A stretch of DNA of 64,000 nucleotides from Crocinitomicaceae bacterium (GTDB taxonomy: Bacteria > Bacteroidota > Bacteroidia > Flavobacteriales_D > Crocinitomicaceae). The translations under genes and the position numbers were made by a program. Of the stretch, positions 26,525 to 36,234 are shown in pieces; position 1 is the stretch's first letter, and every line of letters begins with the position of its first letter. Below the pieces are notes generated by a model. It was not told the DNA's origin. It did not search any database and saw only the letters and a program-made list of their open reading frames with translations. The DNA lies in contig JAHEMJ010000013.1 of assembly GCA_024643725.1 (NCBI GenBank), positions 229,847-293,846 on the forward strand. Direction: 5' to 3'.

Positions 26525-27559
26525 ATGCGCAAATTAGTATTTCTAATTTTCTTCCTTCCATTTTTGAGCAAAGCTCAATATTATGGTGGTACACAAACCT
26601 TCCAATTTTTGAATGCCTCTACCTCTGCACGCAACGCAGGAGCTGGAAATGGATTGATTAGCGTTTACGATAACGACCTTGGTCTCGCTTTGGATAATCC
26701 GGCTTTGTTGAACGAAAAAATGAAAGGACAACTTCAGTATTCCTACGGAATGTATCCCGCCGGAGTAAACTATGGCAACGTCAGCTATGCCTTTCATTCG
26801 AAATTAGGAACCTTTGCTCCAAGTGTCCGTTATTTCAGCTATGGAAAATTTGTAGAAACAGATGAAATTGGAAATGCCATTGGTGAATTTAGCGGTTCAG
26901 AATATGCAATTGGAACCAGTTATTGCCGAAAAATAAATGATGTCATGAGTATTGGGGCAAGCCTATCGATACTTGGCTCTCAATTGTACCGATACAGCTC
27001 CTTCGGTTTCACCTCCAGTTTTAGTGGATTATTGGTACACCCGAACAAATTATTATGTGCGACATTCCTAGTGAAAAATGCTGGTTTGACGTTAAAGGAT
27101 TACACAGGAACGAGCCAATCTCAATTGCCGTTAGATGTTCAAGTAGGCATGAGTTACAAGCTCAAACACGCTCCTTTTCGATTTGGATTCCAAGCACACC
27201 AACTCAATCACCTGAACAACGTCTACCTAGACCCACTTGCAAAACCGACGTATGATCCATTAACAGGAGACACCATTCCAATTTACACACCTTCCATCGG
27301 AACAAAAATCGCCAATCACTTTAATTTTCAAGTGGAATTACTGGCGTCAAAATCCTTTCAAATGCGCGCAGGATTCAACTACATGCGACGTGAGCAATTA
27401 AAGGTAACAGATCATCCCGGACTTGCTGGTTTCTCGACAGGTTTCTCGTTGAAATTAAAGAAATTTAATTTGGATTATGGCATTCAATTCTACTCCAAAG
27501 CGGGAACCATTCATTCCATTGGACTAAGTTCATCCTTGAGCAACTGGAAGAAAAAGTAA
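26525..27559 (+). CDS. porQ: Type IX secretion system protein PorQ
   Basis: The 344-residue outer-membrane beta-barrel protein has a signal peptide (1-17, ending SKAQ). It matches PorQ along its length: GGTQTFQFLNASTSARNAGAGNG, SVYDNDLGLALDNPALLN, a central FSGLLVHPNKLLCATFLVKNAG, and a final strand LDYGIQFYSKAGTIHSIGLSSSL. PorQ is part of the attachment complex that fixes T9SS cargo to the cell surface. It supports the two cargo proteins seen at 8545 and 36235. It converges on trmN6 with only 2 nt between the stops. Confidence 0.9.
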   Translation: MRKLVFLIFFLPFLSKAQYYGGTQTFQFLNASTSARNAGAGNGLISVYDNDLGLALDNPALLNEKMKGQLQYSYGMYPAGVNYGNVSYAFHSKLGTFAPSVRYFSYGKFVETDEIGNAIGEFSGSEYAIGTSYCRKINDVMSIGASLSILGSQLYRYSSFGFTSSFSGLLVHPNKLLCATFLVKNAGLTLKDYTGTSQSQLPLDVQVGMSYKLKHAPFRFGFQAHQLNHLNNVYLDPLAKPTYDPLTGDTIPIYTPSIGTKIANHFNFQVELLASKSFQMRAGFNYMRREQLKVTDHPGLAGFSTGFSLKLKKFNLDYGIQFYSKAGTIHSIGLSSSLSNWKKK

Positions 27560-27561
27560 GC

Positions 27562-28272
27562 CTACTTGCTTAGGTCCGTTAAATGGAAATCCTTCGTTAA
27601 CGAAATGTACGCATCATGGTAGGATCCGTCTAAATTCCGAATCGTTAATTCATCTTCTATTACTTTCCTTTCATCCTTCACAAAATCAACGATGACGCGC
27701 TTGTTTAACTTTTGTGTATTTGCGTGAATGGCGATGATACGAGCTGGAAACAAACCGTAGGACTTACCTAAATCCAACAAAAAGGAGCGCTGATCCCCAG
27801 GGATAATTAACGTGAAAATCCCTTCATTTGATAACAATTCAGCGGCCTTTCTCACGAATAAGTCGAATTGCTCCCGACTCATATGCTTGGCTTGATCTTG
27901 CGTTTCATTTCCCGACTTTAACCCATCAACGTAAAAAGGTGGATTGCTAAAGATCAGGTCATATGTTTTTGTTGATTCAAAAGATAAAAAATCCATCGAA
28001 TACACCTGAACCGAATTTGGCCATGGCGAATGTTGTACGTTCCATGCACATTCTTTCGCTGCTGTTTCGTGGATTTCAATTGCGTCAATTTCTAATCGTG
28101 GATTTTGCTGAAGCGCCATCAAGGAAAGCACGCCTGTCCCTGTGCCGATATCTAAACCACGCGTTTTACCCTGTGCTGGAATTAATGCACCAAGGACCAT
28201 GCTATCAGTTCCTACTTTAAGTGGATTGTTCGACTGTTGAACATCGAACTGCTGAAAGCGAAAAACGGACAA
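27562..28272 (-). CDS. trmN6: tRNA1(Val) (adenine(37)-N6)-methyltransferase, TTG start
   Basis: The 236-residue protein belongs to the YfiC/TrmN6 family. MSVFRFQQFDV and KVGTDSMVLGAL lead to the SAM motif LDIGTGTGVLSLMALQ, and NPPF is the catalytic N-methyltransferase motif. It methylates A37 of tRNA-Val. The family N-terminus begins at a TTG codon (28272), which follows the proS stop by one base (TGATTTG). No ATG is available, so an unusual TTG start is the best reading. It is co-transcribed with proS. Confidence 0.87.
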   Translation of the reverse strand: MSVFRFQQFDVQQSNNPLKVGTDSMVLGALIPAQGKTRGLDIGTGTGVLSLMALQQNPRLEIDAIEIHETAAKECAWNVQHSPWPNSVQVYSMDFLSFESTKTYDLIFSNPPFYVDGLKSGNETQDQAKHMSREQFDLFVRKAAELLSNEGIFTLIIPGDQRSFLLDLGKSYGLFPARIIAIHANTQKLNKRVIVDFVKDERKVIEDELTIRNLDGSYHDAYISLTKDFHLTDLSK

Positions 28273-28273
28273 A

Positions 28274-29746
28274 TCAATAGGCTTTTGCGAAGATTACGCG
28301 TCCTGCAGATGGTTTTCCTGTAACCATGCAAACACCCGCTTCTTCTTTGCGATCCAAGGCAATGCAACGAATGGTCGCTTTGGTTTCTTCTTTGATGCGT
28401 TCCTCTGTTTCAGAAGTTCCATCCCAATGCGCTAAAAAGAATCCACCTTTGTCGATTTCTTTTTTGAATTCGTCATACGAATCTATTTCACGGGTATTTT
28501 CCAAACGGAAGGCTTTTGCGCGCGCTAATAGGTTGGACTGAATGTCCGCCAACAATTGTTCAATGTGATTTTCTAATCCATCAAAGTCGACTACCTCTTT
28601 GGTTTTATTGTCACGACGAGCGATTTCTGCTTTTCCATTTTCCAAATCTCTTGGACCCATTGCTACACGAACAGGTACTCCTTTTGACTCGTATTCGGCA
28701 AATTTCCATCCTGGACGACGGTTTTCGTCATCGTCGTATTTAAAGGAGATGCCCTTTGCTTTTAATTTTTTTGACAACTCAGCCATTTTCTCTGAAATCG
28801 CTGCTAACTCTTCATCTGTGCGATAAATTGGAACAGCCACCACTTGAATGGGAGCCAAGGCCGGAGGAAGAACCAATCCTTCGTCATCGGAATGTGTCAT
28901 AATCAAAGCACCCATTAAACGTGTCGAAACACCCCAAGATGTTGCCCAAACATAATCTAATTTACCTTCTTTATCGGCAAACTTCACTTCAAATGCTTTC
29001 GCGAAATTTTGTCCAAGAAAATGGGAAGTCCCCGCTTGAAGTGCTTTTCCATCTTGCATCATCGCTTCGATGCACAAAGTGTCGTCCGCTCCAGCAAAAC
29101 GTTCATTCGCGGTTTTTCTTCCTTTTATCACAGGCATCGCCATGTAGTTTTCAGCGAAATCTGCATAGACATCTAACATTTGCTCCGTTTCCGCAATCGC
29201 TTCTGCTTTCGTTGCATGCGCAGTGTGTCCTTCTTGCCACAAAAACTCTGTCGTTCTTAAGAACAAACGCGTTTTCATTTCCCATCGAACGACATTCGCC
29301 CATTGGTTAATCAAAATCGGTAAATCACGGTAAGACTGAATCCAATTTTTGTAAGAGTTCCAAATAATGGTTTCAGAAGTTGGACGAACAATTAATTCTT
29401 CTTCCAATTTAGAGTCTGGATCTACCACAACGCCACTTCCATCCTCTGCATTCTTTAAGCGATAATGAGTTACAACCGCACATTCTTTGGCAAATCCATC
29501 CACGTGACTTGCTTCTTTGCTCAAATAGGATTTTGGAATGAATAACGGAAAGTACGCATTCGAGTGTCCCGTTTCTTTGAATTTTACATCCAAAATATCA
29601 CGCATTTTCTCCCAAATTGCATAACCATAGGGCTTGATCACCATGCATCCACGAACATCGGAATGTTCGGCTAAATCTGCACGGTAAACCAATTCGTTAT
29701 ACCATTTTGAATAATCTTCTGCTCTCGTAACGTATTTCTGTGCCAT
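28274..29746 (-). CDS. proS: Proline--tRNA ligase (short, eukaryote/archaea-type)
   Basis: The 490-residue protein is the ProRS form without an editing insertion: motif 2 [26 protein letters not shown], motif 3 [24 protein letters not shown], an anticodon-binding domain ([12 protein letters not shown]) and a C-terminal zinc-like domain. This type is normal in Bacteroidota. The start at MAQKYV (29746) is chosen over a frame opening at 29767, because that codon lies in a TACCTTTG promoter box. Confidence 0.95.
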   Translation of the reverse strand: MAQKYVTRAEDYSKWYNELVYRADLAEHSDVRGCMVIKPYGYAIWEKMRDILDVKFKETGHSNAYFPLFIPKSYLSKEASHVDGFAKECAVVTHYRLKNAEDGSGVVVDPDSKLEEELIVRPTSETIIWNSYKNWIQSYRDLPILINQWANVVRWEMKTRLFLRTTEFLWQEGHTAHATKAEAIAETEQMLDVYADFAENYMAMPVIKGRKTANERFAGADDTLCIEAMMQDGKALQAGTSHFLGQNFAKAFEVKFADKEGKLDYVWATSWGVSTRLMGALIMTHSDDEGLVLPPALAPIQVVAVPIYRTDEELAAISEKMAELSKKLKAKGISFKYDDDENRRPGWKFAEYESKGVPVRVAMGPRDLENGKAEIARRDNKTKEVVDFDGLENHIEQLLADIQSNLLARAKAFRLENTREIDSYDEFKKEIDKGGFFLAHWDGTSETEERIKEETKATIRCIALDRKEEAGVCMVTGKPSAGRVIFAKAY

Positions 29747-29764
29747 TGCTCCTGTAATTGAATG

Positions 29765-29772
29765 CAAAGGTA
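29765..29772 (-). promoter_or_regulatory. -7 promoter box of proS-trmN6
   Basis: The minus strand reads TACCTTTG, an exact TAnnTTTG match, 18 nt before the ATG at 29746. Confidence 0.65.
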
Positions 29773-29821
29773 GGGAAAATACTTCAAAAATAAAGAGATG
29801 CTGAGCGGAGAATCATCGGTT

Positions 29822-31660
29822 CTAGCGATTGCTCTTACTGGCTTCTGGAGTCAATTGATTTGAGATCAAATCATGGGTGTAATGCTGGTACATCGCTTTC
29901 ATTTGCTCGATGATTTTCTGCTCATGAGAACTGCGTTTTTGCTTCATATTCTCATTCCAAACCGTGTTCATGAATCCATGATTGGTCATGTCGAAATTGA
30001 TCAAATTACCTTGTTCACACACCATTTTCGGCATACTATTCGGATTAAAATAAGAAGTTCCGAATGCATAATACGTGCTTTTAATTCCTAATAAATCCAA
30101 TACGGTTGGAAGAATATCAATTTGTTGAAACACCTTACCCTTTGGTACTTTTGGTAAGTTCATCGAAGCATGATAGAAACCAATTGGAATGCGATAGGTC
30201 CAATTCAATGAATGTCGGTCGCGACGCTGGGTTGGTCCTACGTGATCGGCACAAAACACAAACAAGGTATGTTTGAACCAAGCTTGCTTTTGTGCTTTTA
30301 CCCAAAACTCCCTTAAGGCCATGTCGACATAGGAAATTGTCGCGCAAAGCGGTTCTGGACCTTTCTTCACTTTAGCTTTAAATTCCGTAGGAATCGTGTA
30401 TGGATGATGCGAAGACAGGGTGAAAATCATGGAAAAGAACGGTGACTTGAAATGACTCATCTCGTCCGCTGCAAAGCTCAGCATATGATGATCTTCAATG
30501 CCCCAATTCCCGTCAAAGTGCGCATCATTTGGGTATTCATTTCGCCCATAATAGCGATCAAATCCAGCAGCGGAGGTGAATCCATCAAAACGCATAGAAC
30601 CATTGTTCGCCCCATGAAAAAAGGCGGAAAAATAGCCATCTTTCTTTAAAATGGATGGAAGTCCTTGAAATTGATTCGAACTATACGAGGACAAAATAAA
30701 CGACTCATTGGTATAGGCTGGAATCGATGAAACCACAGATGGAACAGCGTCCATGGACGTCCGGGAATTTGCAATCGCATCCTCAAAGAACATCGATTTT
30801 CCTAGAATGGAATCTAAAAATGGGGTATAGCTTTCGGGACTATTTGGACCACAATACATGGTGCCAAAACTCTCTAAAAGGATAAAACATACATTCGTTC
30901 CTTTTGGCAAGAGCCGTTGTGGATTTGTCTCCTGAACTGGATTAAAGATCGTGTTGAGTTGTGTTTCGTCAAAATAATGTTTCTCCTCTACCCCTTTCAT
31001 GTTCCAAGTCTTCACTAAGGTGAATGCCGTGTTCAATACAGCAGGAGCGTTTTCCAGACTACTGTAATTCGTTGCCTCAATGATGCCGATTGGTTTTAAT
31101 TGAAAACCACCTCGTCCGATCAAAATGCTACTTCCTAAAATCAATACAAAGGACGCCCATTGTTTTTTATCATTCCAAAGAACCGGCGTCGATTTCACCT
31201 TTAGAAAACTACGACCAATGAACCATAAACTGAGGACAAAAAACAAAATCAACCACCAAAACTCCAAGATAAAATCACCAGCAAGACTCGATGTTTCCGT
31301 GTTGGTCAACATGTAGACAAAGTAATCGAAACTGGTGCGCTTTGCGGTATAGGAAAAATAGGCCACATCCCAAGCGTTGAAAACAAAAATCGAAAAGGAG
31401 GTGAGGTAAAACACTGGGATTTTAATCCATGTTCGTACTTTTTCCCAGGAATTAGGCAAGGGGAAATAACTCAAGATCAGGAAGGGGAAAAAGAACAAGG
31501 CAATGGTAATCAAATCGAACCAAGCACCAATCACATAGTCTTTTAAGTAAAATTCCGGGAACTTTTTGCTATTTGAAACAACCAACATGACACGGTACAT
31601 GCTCAAGCAAAGCCAAACCCACGCAAGAGGTTTAAACGATTTTAAAATCGATCGATTCAT
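29822..31660 (-). CDS. LTA synthase family membrane sulfatase-fold protein
   Basis: The 612-residue protein has about five membrane helices in the first 190 residues and then an extracytoplasmic sulfatase-type domain. The metal-binding FILLESFG and the nucleophile region NSRTSMDAVPSVVSS (catalytic Thr as in LtaS) are present, with HPYTIP and CADHVGP later. Gram-negative relatives transfer phosphoglycerol or phosphoethanolamine to glycans or lipids. The target is unknown. It follows the E1 fusion gene after 9 nt, which may be simple transcriptional linkage. Confidence 0.87.
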   Translation of the reverse strand: MNRSILKSFKPLAWVWLCLSMYRVMLVVSNSKKFPEFYLKDYVIGAWFDLITIALFFFPFLILSYFPLPNSWEKVRTWIKIPVFYLTSFSIFVFNAWDVAYFSYTAKRTSFDYFVYMLTNTETSSLAGDFILEFWWLILFFVLSLWFIGRSFLKVKSTPVLWNDKKQWASFVLILGSSILIGRGGFQLKPIGIIEATNYSSLENAPAVLNTAFTLVKTWNMKGVEEKHYFDETQLNTIFNPVQETNPQRLLPKGTNVCFILLESFGTMYCGPNSPESYTPFLDSILGKSMFFEDAIANSRTSMDAVPSVVSSIPAYTNESFILSSYSSNQFQGLPSILKKDGYFSAFFHGANNGSMRFDGFTSAAGFDRYYGRNEYPNDAHFDGNWGIEDHHMLSFAADEMSHFKSPFFSMIFTLSSHHPYTIPTEFKAKVKKGPEPLCATISYVDMALREFWVKAQKQAWFKHTLFVFCADHVGPTQRRDRHSLNWTYRIPIGFYHASMNLPKVPKGKVFQQIDILPTVLDLLGIKSTYYAFGTSYFNPNSMPKMVCEQGNLINFDMTNHGFMNTVWNENMKQKRSSHEQKIIEQMKAMYQHYTHDLISNQLTPEASKSNR

Positions 31661-31669
31661 CTAGGCAAA

Positions 31670-33655
31670 TTAGTAGGTCATCAAACGTTGGATTGCTTCT
31701 TCCAAACGCTCAGATGCCAAAAACTGTTTTTCCAAAGTCACTGCAAACGGAACCGGAGTATCCAGAGAAGCCACTCGTAGAACGGGAGCATCCAAGTTTT
31801 CAAAGCAATGCTCAGTAATCAACGCGACCAACTCACCACCGATACCGCCTGTCATGCAATCTTCATGAAGCACAAGGACTTTTCCTGTTTTATTCGCAGC
31901 AGCGAAAATGGCTTCTTTGTCCAAAGGCAATAAGGTACGTAAATCGACGATTTCTGCAGAAATCTCCGGGAACTTCGCAAGGGTTTCGGTTGCCCAATGA
32001 ACACCGAGTCCGTATGTGATGATGGTTAAATCGGTTCCGTGACTTACCGTTCTAGCTTTACCGATTTCCACCGTATAATAATCCGTTGGAATTTCTTCTT
32101 TTAAACTGCGGTACAAGTATTTGTGTTCAAAGAACAAAACTGGATTTGGGTCCTCAAATGCTGCATTCAGTAATCCTTTGGCGTCGTATGGTGTCGAAGG
32201 ATATAAAATCTTCAATCCTGGCGTGTGAAAAAACCATGCTTCATTGCTTTGAGAGTGAAATGGTCCAGCGGCTGTACCTGCACCCGTCGGCATGCGGACA
32301 ACAACATCTGCGTTTTGACCCCAACGCCAATGCATTTTCGCTAAATTATTGATGATTTGATTAAATCCACATGTGACAAAATCAGCAAACTGCATTTCTA
32401 CCATGGCTTTCATTCCTGAAATAGATAATCCGAGTCCAGTTCCAACAATTGCTGATTCACACAACGGAGTATTTCGTACACGGTCTTTTCCAAATTTCTC
32501 CACGAGTCCTTCGGTTACTTTGAAAGCACCACCGTATTCAGCGATATCTTGCCCCATTAAAACGAGTCCTTGGTGTTTTTCCATGGACTGAATGAGGGCA
32601 TCTTGAATCGCATCAATAAAACGCTTTTCCGTTTTTTGTCCGCTCGCCTCCACTACTTGTTGAATGTGAGGGGCATAAACATCGGACATTTCGATTTCCA
32701 AACTAGCCTCAATCGCCGGTTCAGCTTGCGCTTGATCGAATCCAGCTTGAATTTCTTCTTTGATCGATTCTTTGATTTCTTGCACCTTCGCTTCGGTGAG
32801 TAGTCCAAGTTCTACTAAAAAAGCTTCGAAATTGGAAACAGGATCTTTTTTCTCCCATTCCTCTTGTATTCCTTCTGGGTAGTATTTCGTCCCGGACGAT
32901 TCTTCGTGTCCACGCATACGGAACGTCATCAATTCCAATAAATATGGCTTAGGATTCACTCGAATTTCATCGTTGATTTGACGCATTACTCGAATGACTT
33001 CTAAGACATTATTACCATCTACTTGAAGCGCATTCATTCCGTATCCAATTCCTTTATCGATGAATTGTTTGCATCTAAATTGCTCAACAGAAGGTGTAGA
33101 AAGTCCCCAGCAGTTGTTTTCTATGGCAAAAATAACGGGCAAGTCCCAAACAGCGGCAACATTCAAGGACTCGTGAAAATCCCCTTCTGACGCACCACCG
33201 TCGCCGGTAAATACCAATGTTGATTTTTGACTTTTTGTAATTTTATTTGCTAAAGCGATTCCATCGGCAATTCCAAGTTGTGGACCAAGGTGCGAAATCA
33301 TTCCGACCAGTTTATGTTCTTGGGTTCCAAAGTGGAAACTACGATCTCTCCCTTTGGTGAAGCCGTTTAGTTTTCCTTGAAATTGAGAAAAAAGTCGATT
33401 TAGCGGAATGTCACGTGTGGTGAAAACGCCCAAGTTTCGGTGCATGGGTAGGATGTATTCATCCGCATCCATGGCGTAAGCACATCCAACAGAGATGCCT
33501 TCCTGACCCCAGCCTGAAAACCACTTCGTGATTTTTCCTTGGCGCAGGAGAATGAGCATTTTTTCTTCAATTAATCTTGGACGGACCAATTTGTGGTAAA
33601 TACTCAATAACTCTTCATCAGAGAATCCTTCTCGGTTAAATGCGATTTGTGACAT
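31670..33655 (-). CDS. Branched-chain/2-oxo acid dehydrogenase E1, fused alpha and beta subunits
   Basis: The 661-residue protein joins the two E1 subunits. Residues 1-320 are E1-alpha with the thiamine diphosphate motif GDGGASEGDFHESLN to AIENNCWG. Residues about 340-661 are E1-beta (ALIQSMEKHQGLVLMGQDIAEYGG, CESAIVGTGLGLSISGMKA, VLHEDCMTGGIGGEL). It decarboxylates branched-chain 2-oxo acids, which feeds the branched fatty acids typical of this phylum. E2 and E3 genes are not nearby. Such fusions are common in Bacteroidota. Confidence 0.9.
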   Translation of the reverse strand: MSQIAFNREGFSDEELLSIYHKLVRPRLIEEKMLILLRQGKITKWFSGWGQEGISVGCAYAMDADEYILPMHRNLGVFTTRDIPLNRLFSQFQGKLNGFTKGRDRSFHFGTQEHKLVGMISHLGPQLGIADGIALANKITKSQKSTLVFTGDGGASEGDFHESLNVAAVWDLPVIFAIENNCWGLSTPSVEQFRCKQFIDKGIGYGMNALQVDGNNVLEVIRVMRQINDEIRVNPKPYLLELMTFRMRGHEESSGTKYYPEGIQEEWEKKDPVSNFEAFLVELGLLTEAKVQEIKESIKEEIQAGFDQAQAEPAIEASLEIEMSDVYAPHIQQVVEASGQKTEKRFIDAIQDALIQSMEKHQGLVLMGQDIAEYGGAFKVTEGLVEKFGKDRVRNTPLCESAIVGTGLGLSISGMKAMVEMQFADFVTCGFNQIINNLAKMHWRWGQNADVVVRMPTGAGTAAGPFHSQSNEAWFFHTPGLKILYPSTPYDAKGLLNAAFEDPNPVLFFEHKYLYRSLKEEIPTDYYTVEIGKARTVSHGTDLTIITYGLGVHWATETLAKFPEISAEIVDLRTLLPLDKEAIFAAANKTGKVLVLHEDCMTGGIGGELVALITEHCFENLDAPVLRVASLDTPVPFAVTLEKQFLASERLEEAIQRLMTY

Positions 33656-33726
33656 GTGTCTTTTACTTTAAATACTCGATACTATGCGAAAGAAGAACAG
33701 CTTCCTTGTCCACTGAATGCAAAAAA

Positions 33727-34275
33727 TTATACTTTCAATCCACGAACCACGCGTTCTTTGCGTTTTGTTTTTTGAAGTCGTTTTTTCACTACTAACAAAT
33801 GTGCAGAACGTGGAGCACCACGCATGAGGTCAACCTTGTAAACATTTTCTCCGTAATTGATTTTTGGACCACCTTGACTATTCCAATCAGCTTCGAAGTA
33901 ATAACGTTTCACGCTACTTCCTTCAGCCTTTGTGGCGAATGATAAGATGCGACCATCACCTAATTCGAAACGTACTTGCACTTCGCCTTTTGGGCCAAAA
34001 TTTTCGAATACACACTTCGTCATCGCCGGAATAACAATGCTTTCGCGTTCACTACTCGAACTAGCTACGAGCGTTCCATTTTGCGTTGTATTTTGACTAT
34101 CATCTCTTTTTTCTTGATTTAAGATAATCGTGTGAGAGGTATAAAATTGAACTTGACGCATTTTCTCGTCAGTATCCAAGGAAAATTCATCTCTAAGTTG
34201 CGTTGTATATGGAACCTTTACCCCACATGAAATGAGCACCAAACTCATTGAAAATAAAAACATGATATTCTTCAT
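33727..34275 (-). CDS. Lipoprotein of unknown function
   Basis: The 182-residue protein has a lipoprotein signal (MKNIMFLFSMSLVLISCG, lipobox LISC at Cys17). The mature part is beta-rich (VRFELGDGRILSFATK) and ends in a strongly basic tail (KKRLQKTKRKERVVRGLKV) after the segment SAHLLVVK. I do not recognise the family. It is divergent from another lipoprotein gene with only 36 nt between the starts. Confidence 0.7.
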   Translation of the reverse strand: MKNIMFLFSMSLVLISCGVKVPYTTQLRDEFSLDTDEKMRQVQFYTSHTIILNQEKRDDSQNTTQNGTLVASSSSERESIVIPAMTKCVFENFGPKGEVQVRFELGDGRILSFATKAEGSSVKRYYFEADWNSQGGPKINYGENVYKVDLMRGAPRSAHLLVVKKRLQKTKRKERVVRGLKV

Positions 34276-34281
34276 AATCCG

Positions 34282-34299
34282 TAATTTTGGTCAAATTTA
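34282..34299. promoter_or_regulatory. Face-to-face -7 boxes of divergent lipoprotein genes
   Basis: TAATTTTG (34282-34289) points right to the ATG at 34312; TAAATTTG on the minus strand (34299-34292) points left to the ATG at 34275. The boxes are 2 bp apart, so each promoter's -33 region lies within the other gene's leader. No clear TTG is seen at either -33. Confidence 0.5.
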
Positions 34300-34311
34300 C
34301 AGAAAATCGCA

Positions 34312-34962
34312 ATGAAAAATCTGAAAAAACACTTTTTAACATGGATCATTTTGAGTTTCATTGGACTCTTTGGGTTTTCATGTACGGAAACGAAATCAGG
34401 AAAGATAAAAGATTTGGATTCGATTCGCTCCACTTCCAATTACCACAGCAAACCAAAACCCATTCAATCCGCCGATGTTTTTCAAGCGTTATTGGATCGA
34501 TACAACCAAGACTCCGTTCAATTAGCCATTTCGAGCATGTCAAAAGACACGACGGACTCTTTCCTCGATCAATTCATTTTTGAGAAAGCCGATCGGTATT
34601 ATTTGACCGACTCTAATCAACATGCCTATAATCACCGTTTTTGGTTATTCAAAAACGATTCCAATGCCGTTAAAAACACCTTTTACAATTGGTTTGACCA
34701 ACAATTCTGTCAACGAAACGCTACGATTAAAATACTTAGTCGTCAAAAACTATATCCAGGAAACCTTGTGTTTATTTGCACCAACCAAAGCATACATGTG
34801 GTCAGCAGTGAATCAAAAATTGATTTGCTCAAATGGCTGCGTTTTATTCAATTTACTGAAAATAAAACGCGCTTTATTTACATTTGTCAGCAGGTTAAGA
34901 ACAAGCCTGCTCTGTGGTATTCGTACAACCTTAAGAAAACAACGTTAATTCCAGCACAATGA
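34312..34962 (+). CDS. Lipoprotein of unknown function
   Basis: The 216-residue protein has a lipoprotein signal ending FGFSC (Cys24). The mature part is mixed alpha/beta with many Tyr, Phe and Asn residues and no motif I recognise. It overlaps the next gene by 4 nt (ATGA), so the two are translationally coupled. Confidence 0.68.
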   Translation: MKNLKKHFLTWIILSFIGLFGFSCTETKSGKIKDLDSIRSTSNYHSKPKPIQSADVFQALLDRYNQDSVQLAISSMSKDTTDSFLDQFIFEKADRYYLTDSNQHAYNHRFWLFKNDSNAVKNTFYNWFDQQFCQRNATIKILSRQKLYPGNLVFICTNQSIHVVSSESKIDLLKWLRFIQFTENKTRFIYICQQVKNKPALWYSYNLKKTTLIPAQ

Positions 34963-35294
34963 ACCTATTAAATCGTGGACAAATCGTGGTCTTTCCCACA
35001 AATGAATTTGAAAAATGGGCGACTCAACACAGCGAAGAAACGTTGTATTTTTCAGAGAATCCAGAACCATCCGTTTATTTGATCGAAGAGGAATTCTGGG
35101 AAGATGAATTGATGATTGAAAAATACCGAAAGAAAATCATGGCAAGAGAATGTTCTGAAATTTGCTTAGATCAAAGCAAATGGCCTGTGGTAAAGGACAA
35201 TGAAACTTTTTTTCGTTACTTTAAGGCTCACCTAGGCATTATGGTGGTGGACTTATTAGACACTGACCTAAGCTTAGAAGAGCTCGAATTATAA
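34959..35294 (+). CDS. Small acidic protein of unknown function
   Basis: The 111-residue protein has no signal peptide. It has a strongly acidic C-terminus (LLDTDLSLEELEL) and a motif YFSENPEPSVYLIEEEFWEDE. I do not recognise it. Coupling to the upstream lipoprotein gene suggests a shared role. Its stop overlaps the end of the convergent CYTH gene by 6 nt. Confidence 0.65.
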   Translation: MNLLNRGQIVVFPTNEFEKWATQHSEETLYFSENPEPSVYLIEEEFWEDELMIEKYRKKIMARECSEICLDQSKWPVVKDNETFFRYFKAHLGIMVVDLLDTDLSLEELEL

Positions 35295-35738
35295 GCTCTT
35301 GAACAAATTCGCATTTAAATAACGTGGATCATTGGTTACTTCCTCTCCTAGCCAAGGGGGTAAAACAAATTCCTCATCCGAAGAAAGCAATTCTATTTCT
35401 GCCAAAATGAGTCCTTCGTGTTTGCCATGGAAGACATCAATTTCCCATGTGTGCCCTTGAATAGAAACTTCATAACGCGTTTTTTGTAAGCACTTCAATT
35501 GAGCGACCTGTATCATTTCATTGGCGTCCTGAAGAGCAACCTCGTATTCAAATTCATGTCTCGAAATCCCTTTCCCCATCTTAATCGTTAGAAAGGCTTT
35601 TGTTCCTTTCACTCGAATACGGATAGACTTTTCGTCATCCTGAAACAAATATGCTTGTTGAATTTCATGCTTTGCTATTGTAGCTTCGTTCATCCAGTCC
35701 ATGGATTGAATGAGATACTTGCGTTCGATTTCGAGCAT
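35289..35738 (-). CDS. CYTH domain protein (triphosphate tunnel metalloenzyme)
   Basis: The 149-residue protein begins with MLEIERKYLI, the ExExK signature of CYTH proteins. Basic and acidic residues expected in the tunnel follow: KSIRIRVKG, TIKMGKG and LAEIELLSSDEE. Bacterial members hydrolyse inorganic triphosphate or related compounds. The length fits the small CygB/YgiF N-terminal class. Confidence 0.87.
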   Translation of the reverse strand: MLEIERKYLIQSMDWMNEATIAKHEIQQAYLFQDDEKSIRIRVKGTKAFLTIKMGKGISRHEFEYEVALQDANEMIQVAQLKCLQKTRYEVSIQGHTWEIDVFHGKHEGLILAEIELLSSDEEFVLPPWLGEEVTNDPRYLNANLFKSL

Positions 35739-35827
35739 TTTTTTATTTTTTTTTCATAATTTTACCAAAGATGCAACTTAATGTGAAAGTGTTGCGTCAA
35801 ACGATGTGAAATTTTAAAGTGTAACTA

Positions 35828-36229
35828 ATGAAATTAAGCCTAACTATTCTGTCTATTTGTTTCCTAGGATTCGGACTAAATGCGCAAAAGAACGTTGAAA
35901 CAAACGGAATTAAAATCACTACAAAACAGATTAACTGTAACATTCCGGCAGAAGGATATGAGTCAGATTTAATTCAATTGACCATTGAAAACCAAACAAA
36001 TTCAGTAAAAACTGTTTCTTACAGTTTTGAATTATACTACGATGGTGCATGTGCAACATGTGACCACGAAGAGTACGTATATACCCAAACACTTCAACCA
36101 CATGAAGTATTAGTTGGTGAATGTTTAGACCGCACACACATGGGCTTGACCATTTTCCATCATATGCCAGCACATTTGACAAAAACAACGCTGACAGATT
36201 TCAATATTAAAAACGTTGTTGTAAAATAA
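35828..36229 (+). CDS. Small secreted protein of unknown function
   Basis: The 133-residue protein has a signal peptide (1-18, ending LNAQ). The mature part is a beta-sandwich-like sequence (DLIQLTIENQTNSVKTVSYSFELYYDG). It contains a CATCDHEEY segment with two close cysteines. It lies 5 nt before the T9SS type B gene, so it is probably co-expressed. The family is not recognised. Confidence 0.7.
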   Translation: MKLSLTILSICFLGFGLNAQKNVETNGIKITTKQINCNIPAEGYESDLIQLTIENQTNSVKTVSYSFELYYDGACATCDHEEYVYTQTLQPHEVLVGECLDRTHMGLTIFHHMPAHLTKTTLTDFNIKNVVVK

Positions 36230-36234
36230 TCACA

